From: Phocaeicola sp.
GTDB taxonomy: Bacteria; Bacteroidota; Bacteroidia; Bacteroidales; Bacteroidaceae
NCBI GenBank assembly: GCA_020026175.1
Contig: JAHHQV010000045.1
Location: 1-22,191 of the forward strand
Length of the DNA: 22,191 nucleotides
Reading direction: 5' to 3'
Part shown: positions 6,592-14,917 of the stretch, in pieces
Layout: each line of letters opens with the position of its first letter
Position numbering within the stretch: the first letter of the stretch is position 1
Made by a program: the position numbers and the translations under genes
Notes under the pieces: model-generated
Databases searched by the model: none
Seen by the model: the letters and a program-made list of their open reading frames with translations, nothing else
Told to the model about the DNA's origin: nothing

Positions 6592-8394
6592 ATGAAGAAA
6601 GAGTTACGTAGTGCTACGAGTACACAAGGCCGCAGAATGGCAGGAGCCAGAGCTTTATGGGTGGCAAACGGTATGAAAAAAGAAATGATGGGCAAACCTA
6701 TTATCGCTATAGTTAATTCTTTTACGCAGTTTGTTCCTGGTCATACTCACTTGCATGAGATAGGACAGCAGGTAAAAGAGGAGATAGAGAAGTTAGGATG
6801 TTTTGCGGCTGAGTTCAACACTATTGCCATTGATGATGGTATTGCAATGGGACACGATGGAATGCTTTATTCTCTTCCTTCCAGAGATATTATTGCCGAC
6901 AGTGTAGAATATATGGTAAATGCGCACAAGGCTGACGCAATGATATGTATTTCTAATTGTGACAAGATTACTCCGGGTATGCTTATGGCTGCCATGAGAC
7001 TGAATATTCCTGCAGTCTTTGTTTCGGGAGGACCAATGGAGGCTGGAGAGTGGGATGGACGTCATCTTGACTTGGTTGATGCGATGATTAAATCGGCCGA
7101 CCATACAGTTAGCGATGAAGAGGTAGACCAGATAGAGAGACATGCGTGTCCGGGATGTGGTTGCTGCTCGGGTATGTTTACTGCCAATTCCATGAACTGC
7201 CTTAATGAAGCTATCGGACTGGCTCTTCCTGGCAATGGAACTATTGTGGCAACTCACGAAAACCGTCGCCGACTATTTAAGGATGCTGCCGTGCTGATAG
7301 TGAAAAATGCTTATAGATATTATCAGGACGGAGACGAGAGTGTCCTTCCTCGAAGTATAGCTACGCGTGACGCTTTTCTTAATGCAATGACTCTTGATAT
7401 AGCTATGGGAGGGTCTACAAATACGGTCCTTCATCTTCTTGCCATAGCCAATGAAGCTGAGGTGGATTTTACGATGGACGATATTGATGCTCTTTCGCGT
7501 AAGGTTCCTTGCCTTTGCAAAGTGGCTCCTAATACTCAGAAATATCATATACAGGATGTCAATAGGGCAGGGGGTATTATGAATATTCTTGCACAGCTTG
7601 ACAGAGGAGGGCTGCTTAGAACTTCCGTATTGCGAGTTGACGGTCTTTCTTTGGCTGAGGCTATAGGAAAATATGATATTTCGAAAGCAGAAGTGGACGC
7701 CGAGGCCATGAGAATATATAGCAGTGCCGCCGGTGGAAAATTCAGCATAAAGATGGGTTCGCAGAGCATTAAGTATGATGAACTTGATACAGACAGGGCT
7801 GCAGGATGTATACGCGACCTGGAACATGCTTATAGTAAGGATGGAGGTCTGGCTGTATTGAAGGGAAATATAGCTCAAAACGGTTGTGTGGTGAAGACTG
7901 CCGGAGTGGACGAAAGTATATGGAAATTCTCAGGTCCTGCAAAGGTATTCGATTCTCAAGAAGCTGCATGTGACGGAATATTGGGAGGAAAGGTGGTAAG
8001 TGGTGATGTGGTGGTCATCACTCACGAAGGTCCTAAGGGTGGTCCTGGTATGCAGGAAATGCTTTATCCTACATCTTATATAAAATCAAAACATCTTGGC
8101 AAGGAATGTGCTCTTATCACCGACGGACGATTCAGTGGTGGTACTTCGGGACTGAGTATAGGACATATTTCTCCAGAGGCTGCTGCTGGTGGAAACATCG
8201 GTAAGATAGTGGATGGTGATATTATTGAGATAGATATTCCAAACCGAAGTATAAATGTGAAATTGACTGATGAAGAACTCGAAGCTCGTCCTATGACTCC
8301 TGTCACACGTGATAGAAAAGTGTCGAAAGCGCTTAGGGCATATGCTAGCATGGTCAGTTCTGCTGATAAAGGTGGGGTGAGAGTTGTTGATTAA
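6592..8394 (+). CDS. ilvD: Dihydroxy-acid dehydratase
   Basis: Converts 2,3-dihydroxy-3-methylbutanoate or -pentanoate to the 2-oxo acids that become valine, leucine and isoleucine; cytosolic iron-sulfur enzyme. The 600 residues match the family length. Visible motifs: DDGIAMGHDG at about 81-90; SNCDKITPGM at 121-130 with cluster ligand C123; HACPGCGCCSGMFTANS at 185-200 with C186, C189, C191 and C192; and GRFSGGTSGLSIGHISPEA near the carboxy terminus. The start is set by a strong Shine-Dalgarno sequence AAGGAG at 6577-6582, 9 nt before the ATG, which is unusual for this phylum. It is the first structural gene after the attenuator and lies 18 nt before ilvB. The CGCCSG stretch has one more cysteine than the CGSCSG I expect from proteobacterial enzymes. 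Confidence 0.97.
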   Translation: MKKELRSATSTQGRRMAGARALWVANGMKKEMMGKPIIAIVNSFTQFVPGHTHLHEIGQQVKEEIEKLGCFAAEFNTIAIDDGIAMGHDGMLYSLPSRDIIADSVEYMVNAHKADAMICISNCDKITPGMLMAAMRLNIPAVFVSGGPMEAGEWDGRHLDLVDAMIKSADHTVSDEEVDQIERHACPGCGCCSGMFTANSMNCLNEAIGLALPGNGTIVATHENRRRLFKDAAVLIVKNAYRYYQDGDESVLPRSIATRDAFLNAMTLDIAMGGSTNTVLHLLAIANEAEVDFTMDDIDALSRKVPCLCKVAPNTQKYHIQDVNRAGGIMNILAQLDRGGLLRTSVLRVDGLSLAEAIGKYDISKAEVDAEAMRIYSSAAGGKFSIKMGSQSIKYDELDTDRAAGCIRDLEHAYSKDGGLAVLKGNIAQNGCVVKTAGVDESIWKFSGPAKVFDSQEAACDGILGGKVVSGDVVVITHEGPKGGPGMQEMLYPTSYIKSKHLGKECALITDGRFSGGTSGLSIGHISPEAAAGGNIGKIVDGDIIEIDIPNRSINVKLTDEELEARPMTPVTRDRKVSKALRAYASMVSSADKGGVRVVD

Positions 8395-8412
8395 AAAAAA
8401 AGTAATGAAAAT

Positions 8413-10113
8413 ATGAAAGAAAAGATATCAGGTGGCGAGGCTCTGATGCGATCGTTGGAACATCATGGCGTTAAGACTATTTTCGGTTATCCGGGGGGAG
8501 CTATAATGCCGGTTTTCGATGCTCTTTATGATCATAGAGACAAGCTTAATCATATATTGGTTCGTCACGAACAGGGAGCGGCTCATGCGGCTCAGGGATT
8601 TGCCAGAGTATCGGGCAAAGTTGGCGTTTGTCTTGTGACAAGTGGTCCTGGAGCTACTAATACTATAACTGGTATTGCAGATGCTATGATAGACAGTACT
8701 CCTATAGTAGTGATAGCCGGTCAGGTTGGTGCCGGATTGCTTGGTACCGATGCTTTCCAAGAGGTAGATCTTGTAGGTATCACTCAGCCTATCTCGAAAT
8801 GGAGTTATCAGATAAGAAAGGCGGAAGATGTGGCTTGGGCCATTGCAAGGGCTTTTTATATTGCAAGCTCTGGACGTCCAGGTCCGGTTGTTCTTGATTT
8901 TGCCAAGAATGCGCAGATAGAGATGACTGACTATGAACCGATGGATATAGATTTTATACGCAGTTATGATCCGGATCCGGAAACAGATCCTGTAAAGATG
9001 GCTGAGGCTGTAAAATTGATAAATGAAGCTGAAAAGCCTTTCGTGCTTGTTGGACAGGGTGTTGAATTGGGTGATGCTCAGCCGGAACTGCTGAAATTTG
9101 TAGAAAAGGCTGATATCCCTTGCGGTTGTACTTTGTTGGGACTGTCGGCTATGCCTTCAGAACACAGACTTAACAAAGGTATGTTGGGGATGCACGGCAA
9201 TCTGGGGCCTAATGTGAAGACAAACGAATGCGATGTGCTTATTGCCGTAGGTATGCGTTTTGACGACCGTGTGACTGGTAAGCTGGAAACTTACGCCAAA
9301 CAAGCTAAGATTATCCATATGGATATAGATCCCTCAGAAATAGGTAAGAATGTGCCAGTGCATGTTCCTATATTGGGTAACTGTAAAAGGACGCTTTCTC
9401 TGATTACTGAACTTATCATGCCTAATACTCATTCGGAGTGGGTTGATAGTTTTGCAAAGTATGAAAAGCAGGAAATGGAGAAAGTGATAGTTCCTGAGGT
9501 CTTTCCAAAGGACGGACCTATTAATATGGGAGAAGTGGTTAATGCCGTAAGTGAAGCTACTAATCATGAAGCTGTCCTTGTTACAGATGTAGGTCAGAAT
9601 CAGATGATGGCATGCAGATATTTCAAGTTTACTAAAAACAGGAGTGTGGTTACTTCAGGCGGTATGGGTACTATGGGATTCTGTATTCCTGCTGCGATAG
9701 GGGCTACGTTTGGCAGCCCGGAACGCACGGTATGTGCCATAATGGGTGACGGGGGATTGCAGATGACTATACAGGAATTTGGTACTATCATGGAGCAGAA
9801 GGCACCTGTAAAGATGGTGCTTATGAACAATAATTATCTGGGCAATGTGCGTCAGTGGCAGGCAATGTTTTTCAATAAGAGATATTCTTTTACTCCGATG
9901 ATTAATCCTGACTATATGAAGATAGCTTCTGCTTATGGAATCCCGTCAAGAAGAGTGCTGGCCAGAGAAGAACTGGCAGATGGGATAAATGAGATGCTTT
10001 CTACTGATGGTCCTTTCTTGCTGGAAGTTTGTGTGGTGGAAGAAGGAAATGTGTTGCCGATGACTCCTCCTGGAAGTTCGGTGAACTTCATGATGATGGA
10101 TTTGGATTGCTAA
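8413..10113 (+). CDS. ilvB: Acetolactate synthase, large (catalytic) subunit
   Basis: Thiamine-diphosphate enzyme that condenses two pyruvates, or pyruvate with 2-oxobutanoate, as the first committed step of branched-chain amino acid synthesis. The 566 residues have the usual three-domain layout: a pyrimidine-binding domain with the catalytic Glu53 in VRHEQGAAHAAQG, a central FAD/Rossmann-like domain (VGQGVELGDAQPELL and GMRFDDRVTGKL), and a ThDP domain with GDG at 445-447 and NNNYLGNVRQWQ at 472-483. Many homologues read LGMVRQWQ, so Asn478 in place of Met is a variation in the active-site region; I believe it is common in Bacteroidota. It lies 18 nt after ilvD and 18 nt before ilvN, in one operon. 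Confidence 0.97.
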   Translation: MKEKISGGEALMRSLEHHGVKTIFGYPGGAIMPVFDALYDHRDKLNHILVRHEQGAAHAAQGFARVSGKVGVCLVTSGPGATNTITGIADAMIDSTPIVVIAGQVGAGLLGTDAFQEVDLVGITQPISKWSYQIRKAEDVAWAIARAFYIASSGRPGPVVLDFAKNAQIEMTDYEPMDIDFIRSYDPDPETDPVKMAEAVKLINEAEKPFVLVGQGVELGDAQPELLKFVEKADIPCGCTLLGLSAMPSEHRLNKGMLGMHGNLGPNVKTNECDVLIAVGMRFDDRVTGKLETYAKQAKIIHMDIDPSEIGKNVPVHVPILGNCKRTLSLITELIMPNTHSEWVDSFAKYEKQEMEKVIVPEVFPKDGPINMGEVVNAVSEATNHEAVLVTDVGQNQMMACRYFKFTKNRSVVTSGGMGTMGFCIPAAIGATFGSPERTVCAIMGDGGLQMTIQEFGTIMEQKAPVKMVLMNNNYLGNVRQWQAMFFNKRYSFTPMINPDYMKIASAYGIPSRRVLAREELADGINEMLSTDGPFLLEVCVVEEGNVLPMTPPGSSVNFMMMDLDC

Positions 10114-10131
10114 TGAAAAGGATATTTAGTT

Positions 10132-10683
10132 ATGGAAAATAAGACGTTATATACTATCATAATTCATTCTGAAAATATAGCCGGAGTGCTTAATCAGATT
10201 ACTGCGGTCTTTACCCGTAGACAGATAAACATTGAGAGTCTTAATGTTTCGGCATCGTCTATATCTGGAGTTCATAAATATACTATTACATGCTTGACTA
10301 CTCGCGATGTGGTGGAAAAGGTAGTGAAACAGATAGAAAAGAAACTGGATGTTATTCAGGCGCATTTCTTTACTGACAAGGATATATTCCAACGCGAGGT
10401 GGCAATGTATAAGGTGTCTACTCCAGAGTTTCAGAACAATCCGGAAGCTTCGAAGATAGTGAGAAGATATAGTGCGCATATTGTAGAGCTGAATCCTGTG
10501 TTTTCTATAATAGAAAAGGTGGGAATGAGCGATGAGATAACTTTCTTGTATGAAGACCTTAAAAAGCAGAATTGTGTATTGCAGTTTGTAAGGTCGGGCA
10601 GAATAGCTGTATCTACAAGTTGCTTTGAGCGCGTCAATGAATATCTTGCTCATAGAGAAGAAAAGTATAGGAAAGAACTTTAA
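10132..10683 (+). CDS. ilvN: Acetolactate synthase, small (regulatory) subunit
   Basis: Regulatory partner of the preceding catalytic subunit; in this family the ACT domain binds valine and transmits feedback inhibition. The amino-terminal 80 residues form an ACT domain (LYTIIIHSENIAGVLNQITA, then INIESLNVSASSISGVHKYT). The rest is the carboxy-terminal small-subunit domain (EVAMYKVSTPE and IVELNPVFSIIEKVG). The 183 residues are in the normal range for the one-ACT form. ilvH would be an equally valid symbol. It lies between ilvB (18 nt) and the thioesterase gene (13 nt). Confidence 0.95.
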   Translation: MENKTLYTIIIHSENIAGVLNQITAVFTRRQINIESLNVSASSISGVHKYTITCLTTRDVVEKVVKQIEKKLDVIQAHFFTDKDIFQREVAMYKVSTPEFQNNPEASKIVRRYSAHIVELNPVFSIIEKVGMSDEITFLYEDLKKQNCVLQFVRSGRIAVSTSCFERVNEYLAHREEKYRKEL

Positions 10684-10696
10684 ATATATTTATATT

Positions 10697-11440
10697 ATGG
10701 GAGAGGACAGTAAAATAGGTAATTATCCGTTTGTGGTAGAACCTTTTCATGTGGATTTTACAGGAAAGCTGACTATGGGTGTATTGGGAAATCATCTGCT
10801 GAATTGTGCGGGATTTCATGCAACCGAGAAGGGCTTTGGTATAGCGCAACTGAATGAGAACCACTATACATGGGTGTTGTCGAGACTGGCTATAGAATTG
10901 GATGAATTCCCTCTTCAATACGAAAGTTTCAGTATACAGACCTGGGTGGAAAATGTGTATAAATTGTTTACCGACCGTAATTTCTCTATATTGAATAAGG
11001 ATGGGAAAACAATAGGTTATGCTCGTTCTGTATGGGCTATGATTAGTACTGCAACAAGGAAACCGGCTGATTTGCTTTCGTTGCATGGAGGCAAGATAGT
11101 GGACTATGTATGCGATAAGGATTGTCCTATAGAAAAGCCTGCAAGAATAAAGGTAGCTTCAAAGGAACCTGCCGGAGAATATATGGCCAAGTATAGTGAT
11201 ATAGACTGTAACGGACATCTTAATAGTATAAAATATATAGAACATATACTTGACCTTTTCCCTATGGAAGTTTTCAAGACAAAAATTATCCGTCGATTTG
11301 AGATGGCTTATGTGGCAGAAAGCTATTATGGAGACAAACTGACTTTCTTTGTTGACGGAAAGTCGGAAAATGAATATGATATTGAAGTAAAGAAGAACGA
11401 TACGGAAGTAGTTGTTCGAAGTAAAGTGATATTTGGTTGA
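10697..11440 (+). CDS. Acyl-ACP thioesterase (FatA/FatB-like)
   Basis: Predicted to hydrolyse acyl-acyl carrier protein and release free fatty acids in the cytosol. It has the double hotdog architecture: an amino half with GNHLLNCAGFHATEKGFG and YTWVLSRLAIELDEFP, and a carboxy half with the catalytic D-x-N-x-H pattern DCNGH (D170, N172, H174) inside SDIDCNGHLNSIKYIEH. The ATG at 10697, 13 nt after ilvN, is preferred to upstream in-frame starts that would overlap ilvN; it gives 247 residues, normal for the bacterial family. From memory, Bacteroides thetaiotaomicron has a structurally solved relative in the same operon position. Its place between ilvN and ilvC suggests a link between branched-chain precursors and lipid synthesis, but the substrate cannot be read from sequence. 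Confidence 0.9.
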   Translation: MGEDSKIGNYPFVVEPFHVDFTGKLTMGVLGNHLLNCAGFHATEKGFGIAQLNENHYTWVLSRLAIELDEFPLQYESFSIQTWVENVYKLFTDRNFSILNKDGKTIGYARSVWAMISTATRKPADLLSLHGGKIVDYVCDKDCPIEKPARIKVASKEPAGEYMAKYSDIDCNGHLNSIKYIEHILDLFPMEVFKTKIIRRFEMAYVAESYYGDKLTFFVDGKSENEYDIEVKKNDTEVVVRSKVIFG

Positions 11441-11462
11441 ACTTAATAAATTATTTAGAAAA

Positions 11463-12506
11463 ATGGCACAATTGAATTTTGGCGGTGTGATGGAAAATGT
11501 CATCACACGTGACGAGTTTCCATTGGAAAAAGCTCGTGAAATATTAAAAGACGAAACAATAGCAGTAATAGGATATGGCGTTCAGGGACCAGGTCAGTCT
11601 TTGAATCTTCGTGACAATGGATTTAATGTTATAGTAGGTCAGCGTCAGGGAAAGACTTTTGAAAAGGCTATAGCAGACGGATGGGTTCCGGGAGAAACAT
11701 TGTTCGGCATAGAGGAAGCTTGTCAGAGAGCTACTGTAATTATGTGTCTGTTGTCGGATGCTGCAGTTATGTCTGTATGGCCTACAATGAAACCATATCT
11801 TACAGCAGGCAAGGCTCTTTACTTCTCTCATGGATTTGCCATCACATGGAATGACCGTACAGGCGTGGTTCCTCCTGCTGATATTGATGTTATCATGGTT
11901 GCACCTAAGGGTTCGGGTACTTCTCTACGTACTATGTTCCTCGAAGGTCGTGGCTTGAATTCTTCATATGCTATTTATCAGGATGTGACTGGCAAGGCTT
12001 TCGACAGAACTATTGCTCTGGGTATCGGAATCGGCTCTGGTTATCTGTTTGAAACTACATTCATTCGCGAAGCAACATCCGACCTTACTGGAGAACGTGG
12101 TTCTTTGATGGGGGCTATTCAGGGATTGCTTCTTGCACAGTATGAAGTGTTGCGCGAAAACGGACATACTCCTTCGGAAGCATTCAACGAAACAGTGGAA
12201 GAACTTACACAATCGTTGATGCCATTGTTTGCTAAGAATGGTATGGACTGGATGTATGCAAACTGTTCAACTACTGCACAGCGTGGTGCACTTGACTGGA
12301 TGGGTCCGTTCCACGATGCTATCAAGCCTGTTGTGCAAAAACTTTATGCCAGCGTGAAGTGTGGTAATGAAGCTCAGATTTCTATTGATTCTAACTCTAA
12401 GCCTGACTATCGTGAGAAACTGGAAAAAGAATTGAAAGACTTGCGCGAAAGTGAAATGTGGCAGACTGCTGTAACTGTACGCAAACTTCGTCCTGAAAAT
12501 AATTGA
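11463..12506 (+). CDS. ilvC: Ketol-acid reductoisomerase
   Basis: Converts 2-acetolactate or 2-aceto-2-hydroxybutanoate to the dihydroxy acid by alkyl migration and NAD(P)H reduction; needs Mg2+. From the ATG at 11463 the protein has 347 residues (class I size). It shows a Rossmann motif GYGVQG at 37-42, a cofactor-selecting loop VGQRQGKTFEKA at 58-69, the catalytic His123 in FSHGF, and the metal-site segment SDLTGERGSLMG with D207 and E211. Basic and hydroxyl residues in the loop favour NADPH. A longer in-frame start at 11433 overlaps the thioesterase gene and is less likely. It is the last gene of the operon, 22 nt after the thioesterase gene, followed by a terminator. Confidence 0.97.
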   Translation: MAQLNFGGVMENVITRDEFPLEKAREILKDETIAVIGYGVQGPGQSLNLRDNGFNVIVGQRQGKTFEKAIADGWVPGETLFGIEEACQRATVIMCLLSDAAVMSVWPTMKPYLTAGKALYFSHGFAITWNDRTGVVPPADIDVIMVAPKGSGTSLRTMFLEGRGLNSSYAIYQDVTGKAFDRTIALGIGIGSGYLFETTFIREATSDLTGERGSLMGAIQGLLLAQYEVLRENGHTPSEAFNETVEELTQSLMPLFAKNGMDWMYANCSTTAQRGALDWMGPFHDAIKPVVQKLYASVKCGNEAQISIDSNSKPDYREKLEKELKDLRESEMWQTAVTVRKLRPENN

Positions 12507-12658
12507 TTGTAATAATGTCTGTCTTTTTGTATTTGGGCTTTTATGTCAGAGATGAGAGATATCAGAGACAGGCTTTATGGGATAAGTAAATAAAAGATGG
12601 CATGTCAAAACTAAAATGACTGCTTCTCAAAGTTACAGATTATAAGTATAATATTTAA

Positions 12659-12706
12659 AAGGACCGTATCAAACTCTTTATTGAGTAAGGATACGGTCCT
12701 TTCTTT
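12659..12706 (+). terminator. Terminator of the ilv operon
   Basis: AAGGACCGTATC at 12659-12670 and GATACGGTCCTT at 12690... form a perfect 12-bp stem with a 19-nt loop, followed by TTCTTT. It lies about 150 nt after ilvC. The bases 12507-12658 before it hold no gene. Confidence 0.85.
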
Positions 12707-12754
12707 AGTATTTGGGGAGATTCAAATATCAAGCAACAAAGTTCATTTATTCAA

Positions 12755-12791
12755 AAAAATGAGTTCTTGATGCATCCTCATTTTTGTTTTT
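12755..12791. terminator. Probable terminator of the nitroreductase gene
   Basis: AAAAATGAG at 12755-12763 and CTCATTTTT at 12777-12785 form a 9-bp stem with A-rich and T-rich flanks on either side, so it could act in both directions. It lies just past the end of the minus-strand gene. Confidence 0.55.
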
Positions 12792-12807
12792 GTAGCATGT
12801 AAAAGGA

Positions 12808-13332
12808 TTATTTTATGATTCTATAATAATCTTCTTTTCTTGGTTTTGCTTTATCTGCATCTTTCGAAGGATAGCCCAACGACAAGGCTCCTATACCTAC
12901 CAGTCCTTCGGGTAGTCCGAAGTCTTTCATAAGTTTCTTTCCTTCTTCTGTAGAAAACATTTCTCTTTCTCGGTGAATCCAGCAACTGCCCAGTCCTATG
13001 GCGTGTGCGGCAAGCATCATGTTTTCTAGTACACAACTTCCGTCTTGGATAGGATTGTTGGCTTCTGCCGGAGTAAATACCAATACATATGTTGGGGCAT
13101 CATAATATGGATTTGAAGTTACGCCCATAATCTGTGCGTTCATCTTTGCCAGTTTTTCACGAATACTCTCGTTTTGTACAGCAACTATGTAAGGCGACTG
13201 CATGCCTCGTGATGTAGGGGCGTAAGTTCCTGCTTCCAGTACAACTTTCAGTTCATCGTCTTTTATCTGCTCTGCTTTATAATGTCTGCAGCTGCGTCTA
13301 GTCTTGATTATTTCCAGAAAATCATTTACCAT
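12808..13332 (-). CDS. Nitroreductase-family flavoprotein
   Basis: A 174-residue FMN-dependent oxidoreductase of the nitroreductase superfamily. Visible family marks: the FMN-phosphate-binding RRSCRHY at residues 12-18, YAPTSRGMQSPYIVAV at about 37-52, the ligand segment AIGLGSCWIHRERE, and the carboxy-terminal GIGALSLGYPSKD. The length is typical of the short members. It probably uses NAD(P)H to reduce quinone-like, nitro-aromatic or other small substrates in the cytosol; the physiological substrate is not predictable. It is monocistronic: ilvC faces it from the other side and the HpaII-like gene diverges from its start. A likely promoter (TACATTTG read on the minus strand at 13371-13378) lies about 40 nt upstream. 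Confidence 0.9.
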   Translation of the reverse strand: MVNDFLEIIKTRRSCRHYKAEQIKDDELKVVLEAGTYAPTSRGMQSPYIVAVQNESIREKLAKMNAQIMGVTSNPYYDAPTYVLVFTPAEANNPIQDGSCVLENMMLAAHAIGLGSCWIHREREMFSTEEGKKLMKDFGLPEGLVGIGALSLGYPSKDADKAKPRKEDYYRIIK

Positions 13333-13370
13333 AACTTTTCGTTTTTATATTTACAGTGTTTTTTCGTAAG

Positions 13371-13402
13371 CAAATGTACTAATAAAAAGTGATATATAGA
13401 AA
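13371..13402 (-). promoter_or_regulatory. Promoter of the nitroreductase gene
   Basis: On the minus strand TACATTTG (13378-13371) fits the -7 consensus TAnnTTTG, with TTTC (13402-13399) 20 bp upstream standing in for the -33 TTTG. The start codon is about 40 nt downstream. Confidence 0.5.
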
Positions 13403-13447
13403 ATGGAATATCATTTTCATGACAATGAGATTTTTAAATAAAAGATG

Positions 13448-13455
13448 TATCTTTG
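13448..13455 (+). promoter_or_regulatory. -7 element of the HpaII-like gene
   Basis: TATCTTTG, identical to the ilv -7 box, lies 23 nt before the ATG at 13479. No good TTTG is found at the expected -33 position, so the promoter may be weak or need an activator. Confidence 0.5.
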
Positions 13456-13478
13456 TAGCAATATTTAATTGATTGATT

Positions 13479-14567
13479 ATGGCATTCGAAGCAACTAAAA
13501 GAGAGTGGAGCGAACTCTATACATTCTTTCGCTTGTTATCAGATGGTTTTGTTTATGCGGGAACACCTGATGTAAAACGTAATGATTCTCACTGTATTCC
13601 AGTAGCTATGATTCAAAGAGAAGAACATGATGGTACTCGTCAGTATATCATAGAAAAGGAGTGGATACACATAAAGGGTGAGAACATGGACAAGAAGGTG
13701 TCGCGTGAAGATTTTACTGCCGTATCGGAAATAATTCTTGAAGCAATAAAATCTACCAGAGAGAATGATGTCACTTCACCTGACGGTGTGGAAGAGTTTC
13801 TTGATGAAGTGGCTATCTATGACCTTGAAGCAAAGACAGATGACAGAACTGACTTCTCTGTGGCTTTTTACAGTGTTGAGGCTCCTCTTACGGGATTTTG
13901 TGTTAGAGCCAGATTAGGTGGTACAATGTTTCCTCTAATGGATGGAGGACGTTCTGCAAACTTCAAGTTTGAACAGACAGGAATAAAATTTGCAGTACCT
14001 ACAGTAAATAAAATCAATGCAGAGGGAGATGAAGACGATGTTATCAGCCGTATGCTTATGATAGAACGACTTGGTGGAGTGCTTAAATATAATGATGTAG
14101 CTGACAAGGTATTCAGAAGCAATCTTTCTATGATAGATCTTCATATGGGACGTATGCTTGCCGAAATGACAAGGTTAATGTGGTTGGATGACGTGACTAA
14201 AGTATCCGAACTTACAGACGAAATAAAGAAACTTAATCCTCTTAAAATCAAGGATGAACTCATAAATAAACATGGATTTTATGAATATAAGATGAAAGAG
14301 TTCCTTTTGGCTCTTGCTTTAGGGATGCGTCCAGCTAAAATGTATAATGGAACCGATTCGGCAATTTCAGGTTTCTTTTTTGTAACAGGAGATGGTGAAA
14401 TCCTCTGTTATCAGAAGGCTTTCAGACAAGTTTTTGTTGATTTCCTTTATAAGAATACTCGTCTGGAAAGAGGTTCTACCGAGAAGGATAAATACGGATT
14501 TTTAGAACGTGAAAATGGTGTATATTACTTCAAACTTAACTTGAAAATAGGTCTGTTGAAGAGATAA
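13479..14567 (+). CDS. Divergent HpaII-family restriction endonuclease homologue
   Basis: A 362-residue protein that, from memory of the family, aligns end to end with HpaII-type endonucleases (target CCGG). It starts with REWSELYTFFRLLSDG, as members start with GEWSEIY..LLA.G. The middle has DDRTDFSVAFYS and GFCVRARLGG, then SANFKFEQTGI. The end has KMKEFLLALALGMRPAKMY and GSTEKDKYG...YYFKLNLKIG, as members have STSRHDFG and IKLNLQIRF. Typical members read GFSIKS-LG where this one reads GFCVRARLG (residues 139-147), so the lysine that I believe is catalytic is Arg143 here. The ATG at 13479 is preferred to a TTG two codons earlier. No DNA methyltransferase gene lies within reach, and codon use looks like the neighbouring core genes. 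It may be a divergent active enzyme, an inactive relic, or a protein with another DNA-related role. Confidence 0.75.
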   Translation: MAFEATKREWSELYTFFRLLSDGFVYAGTPDVKRNDSHCIPVAMIQREEHDGTRQYIIEKEWIHIKGENMDKKVSREDFTAVSEIILEAIKSTRENDVTSPDGVEEFLDEVAIYDLEAKTDDRTDFSVAFYSVEAPLTGFCVRARLGGTMFPLMDGGRSANFKFEQTGIKFAVPTVNKINAEGDEDDVISRMLMIERLGGVLKYNDVADKVFRSNLSMIDLHMGRMLAEMTRLMWLDDVTKVSELTDEIKKLNPLKIKDELINKHGFYEYKMKEFLLALALGMRPAKMYNGTDSAISGFFFVTGDGEILCYQKAFRQVFVDFLYKNTRLERGSTEKDKYGFLERENGVYYFKLNLKIGLLKR

Positions 14568-14653
14568 TCATTATTTCTATAGGACAGATTGATGTTTTGT
14601 CTTTCGGCTAGCCATTGTATATTTCTTAATAAGCAATTTAAGGCAACATAACA

Positions 14654-14711
14654 AATAACAGCTGAATATGTTCAATTTTTTTATAGCACATATTCTGCTG
14701 TTATTTTTTTT
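14654..14711 (+). terminator. Terminator of the HpaII-like gene
   Basis: AATAACAGC-T-GAATATGT at 14654-14671 pairs with ACATATTC-T-GCTGTTATT at 14688-14705, a stem of 17 pairs with one T-T mismatch, followed by eight T. The remaining bases of the 350-bp gap (14568-14917) hold only this hairpin and the promoter listed next. Confidence 0.85.
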
Positions 14712-14844
14712 GAAGGAATTGGATTGGTAGAATATATGTCTTAGCTTTTATGTGATAACAGCTATGATTTAAGATTCGGCACAAAAAGGGACTCAGGCAG
14801 ATGAATTATATTTTGTAATAGATACAATTTTATTATCGTAAAAA

Positions 14845-14875
14845 TTTAATATATTATATAAAACATATATCTTTG
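14845..14875 (+). promoter_or_regulatory. Promoter of the cytochrome c assembly operon
   Basis: TTTA at 14845-14848 and TATCTTTG at 14868-14875 are separated by 19 bp, matching the Bacteroidota consensus except for the last base of the -33 box. The first start codon lies 43 nt downstream. Confidence 0.6.
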
Positions 14876-14917
14876 CGCAAAATTTGAAAACAGGATAATA
14901 ATTTATACATAGATAGA

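Noticed and set aside
7273..7878. Long antisense frame of 201 codons inside ilvD
   Set aside because: It overlaps a certain gene on the opposite strand, has no recognisable motifs and its composition is what the complement of ilvD gives. The other antisense frames in the ilv, gltA and icd genes were rejected for the same reason.
8413..10113. Met-to-Asn change in the LGxVRQWQ motif as a sign of an altered or inactive acetolactate synthase
   Set aside because: All other catalytic motifs are intact, the regulatory subunit follows, and I believe Asn is usual at this place in Bacteroidota.
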